This document shows, piece by piece, positions 61,508 through 64,000 of a stretch of DNA of 64,000 nt. Position 1 is the stretch's first letter, and each line of letters starts with the position of its first letter. The stretch lies in NCBI RefSeq assembly GCF_018343615.1, contig NZ_JAGYPI010000004.1, positions 63,588 through 127,587 on the forward strand, in the 5' to 3' direction. The notes beneath the pieces were generated by a model. That model searched no databases and was not told where the DNA came from. It was given only the letters and a program-made list of their open reading frames with translations. Source of the stretch: Bacillus sp. FJAT-49736 (GTDB taxonomy: Bacteria > Bacillota > Bacilli > Bacillales > Bacillaceae_C). A program made the position numbers and the translations under genes.

Positions 61508-62549
61508 ACATACTAAGCGTTTCTGGTATTTTTGATGCTGCTGATCTTCCGGTTAAAGCGACTAGCACCTCTAAGATAAAGAGCATAATGACAATATAAG
61601 GTCCGGCAAGAAGGATCATATTTTGAAAATCATTGATGAGTATCAGCTTTCCTTGAACATGATAGTGCATGAAAAAGGCAAGGAGCATTCCGAATGTAAA
61701 ATTTCGTGCCCATTGACTAGTATCGTACACCCACAGCCCATCTTTCCATCCCAATTTTTTTATTCTTTGAACAGATCTTACTATTTCGATGCCCTCAACG
61801 AGGATAAATGCTGCTATAACCCATATCCACACCCAAAATAGAACAGAAGGTGGGACAACCCCTGTTGTTTCACCGACAAGACCGCTGATGGACATCGCCC
61901 CATGGATGATGCAATTTGTATTCATCCAATTTAGTGAAAGGTCACGGTTATCTGAACGAAAGTATCGATTAAGAACAAATATTAGACCTAGTACATATAA
62001 GGAACATCCCAGCCACCAAAGCCATGTCCCAAAAGTGTTAACAAAAGAATTTCCGTATAATGAATGACCAGCAGCAAGAACAGACTGGACAGCAACACAA
62101 GCAAGCAAAAGGATGCCATGTACCTTTTTCCGCATTGCTGTTTCCTTTGCATTACACAAGTATATATAATTTCGAATAATTAACAGTAAAAAACCAATCA
62201 TCCATATAATATTGAAGGAAAAGAGTGCGAGTGCAATTGGCTTTAGAGAGGTATCGCCGCTCATCATAACCAAAATAGTTACGGATGTTCCTGCTATCCA
62301 AGTGCCTGCCCCAAAGCTTTGAATTGGATTGCAAAGATGATGCTGCCACATAACACCTCGTACCAAATCGCGTATAAGTGCTAAATAGAGAATAGTTAAT
62401 AATAAGAGTACAAGAAAAGTAGAAAGGACAGCAAAATAATGATAATGAGAAACTACCTTTTGCATTGCCCCTAAAAGCAAAATGCCGGCAGCCATTACAA
62501 TAGCTCCAGCTGAAGTAGGAATATGTTGGTTTAAGAATCTAGTAAGCAT
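61506..62549 (-). CDS. polytopic membrane protein, possibly TDT/SLAC1-like
   Basis: A 347-aa protein with about ten hydrophobic segments and short loops. The N-terminal TSAGAIVMAAGILLLGAM and the segment NPIQSFGAGTWIAGTSVTILVMM recall the tellurite-resistance/dicarboxylate (TDT, TehA/SLAC1) channel family, which has similar length and span count. The match is by eye only. AAGGGA precedes the ATG. It stands alone between the DoxX gene and a divergent ABC exporter. Confidence 0.45.
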   Translation of the reverse strand: MLTRFLNQHIPTSAGAIVMAAGILLLGAMQKVVSHYHYFAVLSTFLVLLLLTILYLALIRDLVRGVMWQHHLCNPIQSFGAGTWIAGTSVTILVMMSGDTSLKPIALALFSFNIIWMIGFLLLIIRNYIYLCNAKETAMRKKVHGILLLACVAVQSVLAAGHSLYGNSFVNTFGTWLWWLGCSLYVLGLIFVLNRYFRSDNRDLSLNWMNTNCIIHGAMSISGLVGETTGVVPPSVLFWVWIWVIAAFILVEGIEIVRSVQRIKKLGWKDGLWVYDTSQWARNFTFGMLLAFFMHYHVQGKLILINDFQNMILLAGPYIVIMLFILEVLVALTGRSAASKIPETLSM

Positions 62550-62744
62550 GAGAATCCCTTCTTTAATACATTCTTTCCATTATCCGAGTATAAGACCAAA
62601 TAAGTATGGAAGTAAACTATCAGATATTGCCTTCTATATTCAAAGTATAGGATATTTATTTTTCAAAATAATATTGCAATTCCCTTGATAAAAATATTCA
62701 TAAACCATATAATCCTAGTATATTTTTTCTATAAGGAGTTTCTT

Positions 62745-64000
62745 ATGATTCGACGTTTTTTTTCTTATTATGCGCCACATAAAAGGCTATTTATGATGGA
62801 CTTCAGCAGTGCAGTTGTGGTGGCTATTTTGGAGTTAGCCTTTCCAATCGCTGTTCAATGGTTTATCGATGACCTATTGCCAAGTAAGAATTGGTCTTCT
62901 ATTGTGACGGTAAGCATCGGCTTGCTTTTGCTGTATATACTCAGTACATTTTTACAATATATTGTAAATTACTGGGGTCACAAGCTTGGGATAAATATCG
63001 AAACGGATATGCGTCAGCAGTTATTCCAACATGTGCAGAAGCAGTCATTTCGATTTTTTGATAATACCAAAACCGGCCATATTATGAGCCGTATCACAAA
63101 TGATTTATTTGATATTGGTGAACTTGCCCATCACGGACCGGAGGACATGTTTATTTCTGTCATGACATTTTTCGGAGCATTTTTTATTATGCTGTCAGTA
63201 AATGTGAAGCTGGCTCTTCTCGCCATTGTAATTGTTCCATTTTTAATTTGGCTTATCGTTGTTTGTAATTTGAAAATGAATCGTGCTTGGAAGCAAATGT
63301 ACAGCAACATTGCTGATGTAAATGCACGGGTAGAGGATAGTGTGTCCGGTGTGCGAGTCGTTCAATCTTTTACCAATGAAGAATTTGAGATGAAAAGATT
63401 TACAACGAATAATCGGAAATTCCGTACTGCAAAGCTTGGCGGTTATAAGGTTATGTCATGGAGTAATTCAGGAATTTATATGATGACTCGTTTTATCACC
63501 CTTGCGGTCCTAATTTATGGAGCCTGGCTATGCTTTAATAATCAGCTTACAAATGGGGAGCTGGTTGGGTTCGTGCTTTATATTAATGTTCTGTTTAAGC
63601 CAATCGATAAAATAAGTGCCTTGATGGAGCTATATCCAAAGGGAATGGCCGGCTTCAAACGATTCACAGAGCTAATTGATACTGCACCGGATGTCGTGGA
63701 TGCTGAGGATGCAATAGAGATGCCATATCTTAAAGGAAATATTCAATTTCAAAATGTAACCTTTAGTTATGACGAGCATAAGTCTGTATTAAATGGAGTC
63801 AACTTGAACATTAATGCGGGTGAAACAATTGCCTTTGTAGGCCCATCAGGTGCAGGAAAGACTACGATTTGTTCCTTGATTCCAAGGTTTTATGATGTAA
63901 ATAGCGGCTCGATTAAAATTGACGGCATTGATATCCGGCAGATGACAAAGAGGTCGCTCCGATCACAAATCGGGATTGTACAGCAGGATGTCTTTCTTTT
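62745..64000 (+). CDS. ABC exporter with fused permease and ATPase (5' part)
   Basis: The first 418 residues of a half-size multidrug-type exporter, cut by the window end. A six-span transmembrane domain (residues about 15-300) is followed by the ATPase, with A-loop VTFSYDEHKSVL, Walker A GPSGAGKTT (about residue 366) and Q-loop IGIVQQDVFLF. AAGGAG lies 7 bp before the ATG. Substrate is likely a drug or lipid; the missing 3' part should hold the signature and Walker B motifs. Confidence 0.9.
   Translation, partial: MIRRFFSYYAPHKRLFMMDFSSAVVVAILELAFPIAVQWFIDDLLPSKNWSSIVTVSIGLLLLYILSTFLQYIVNYWGHKLGINIETDMRQQLFQHVQKQSFRFFDNTKTGHIMSRITNDLFDIGELAHHGPEDMFISVMTFFGAFFIMLSVNVKLALLAIVIVPFLIWLIVVCNLKMNRAWKQMYSNIADVNARVEDSVSGVRVVQSFTNEEFEMKRFTTNNRKFRTAKLGGYKVMSWSNSGIYMMTRFITLAVLIYGAWLCFNNQLTNGELVGFVLYINVLFKPIDKISALMELYPKGMAGFKRFTELIDTAPDVVDAEDAIEMPYLKGNIQFQNVTFSYDEHKSVLNGVNLNINAGETIAFVGPSGAGKTTICSLIPRFYDVNSGSIKIDGIDIRQMTKRSLRSQIGIVQQDVFL

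Noticed and set aside
1-64000. tRNA, rRNA, prophage or complete insertion sequences
   Set aside because: No cloverleaf-type sequence, rRNA segment, integrase, phage structural gene or intact transposase was seen in any frame.

Overview
The window looks like a chromosomal stretch from a low-GC, endospore-forming member of the Bacillaceae. The evidence is AT-rich DNA, strong AGGAGG-type ribosome binding sites with frequent TTG/GTG starts, a CotA-type spore-coat laccase, a DUF4023-type small protein, a thermolysin-family neutral protease, a T-box-controlled brnQ, and homologues of B. subtilis yobU/yobV, yerD, yxiO, yhgE, ahpCF, guaC, acyP and pepT. No phage, plasmid, CRISPR, rRNA or tRNA genes were found. 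A near-perfect parS site at 24261-24276 suggests an origin-proximal position.

Layout. 1-7.4 kb: end of a MocR-type regulator, a DJ-1/PfpI protein, a YogA-like oxidoreductase, a PhzF-like isomerase, a GntR/LrgA/LrgB unit headed by a perfect 22-bp palindrome, and a CotA-like laccase. 7.8-11.8 kb: yobU plus an unknown partner, divergent yobV, an MBL-fold hydrolase and a TetR regulator. 11.8-15 kb: SDR dehydrogenase, HcaT-like transporter divergent from a YeiL-like regulator, and an unlisted 50-aa membrane peptide. 15-18.7 kb: P5C dehydrogenase and T-box-brnQ. 19-24.3 kb: zinc-ribbon protein, a complete Bce-type antimicrobial-peptide sensing and detoxification module with a matching response-regulator box, and parS. 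24.4-31 kb: VOC, AraC, DinB, malate:quinone oxidoreductase and YhgE. 31-39.7 kb: ahpCF, an unknown/MerR-like pair, guaC with PurR-like boxes, neutral protease, and a sulfite-oxidase-like enzyme. 39.8-46 kb: M20 amidohydrolase, a polar amino-acid ABC importer, and a TetR/DrrAB-type drug exporter. 46-53.7 kb: YerD, DUF4064, MarR divergent from CBS-MFS, acylphosphatase, a thioesterase, the 40-aa DUF4023 peptide and YxiO. 53.7-57.8 kb: a phosphodiesterase, then a four-gene operon of PadR, HAAS protein, a membrane-repeat protein and a fatty-acid desaturase. 57.8-64 kb: PepT, a KinB-like sensor kinase, DoxX, a membrane protein and the start of an ABC exporter.

Many units follow one plan: a regulator beside its target, with a palindrome on the promoter. 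Candidate operators were read for GntR (5422), TetR (11878 and 44313/44345), MarR (49182/49204), PadR (57600-57631) and the Bce response regulator (19633).

The least explained structures are three. The first is a family of about 100-bp intergenic repeats with terminal inverted repeats (GG-TCTTTTCTTA / TAAGAAAAGAT-CC): four full copies and one half copy, at 22425, 31026, 51372, 60594 and 61411. The second is an array of five exact-period 21-bp repeats (57657-57761) just upstream of the PadR-desaturase promoter. The third is that operon itself, where a YP-x(n)-WWP membrane module occurs four times in one protein and once more fused to a HAAS domain. No database search could be run, so novelty is not claimed.
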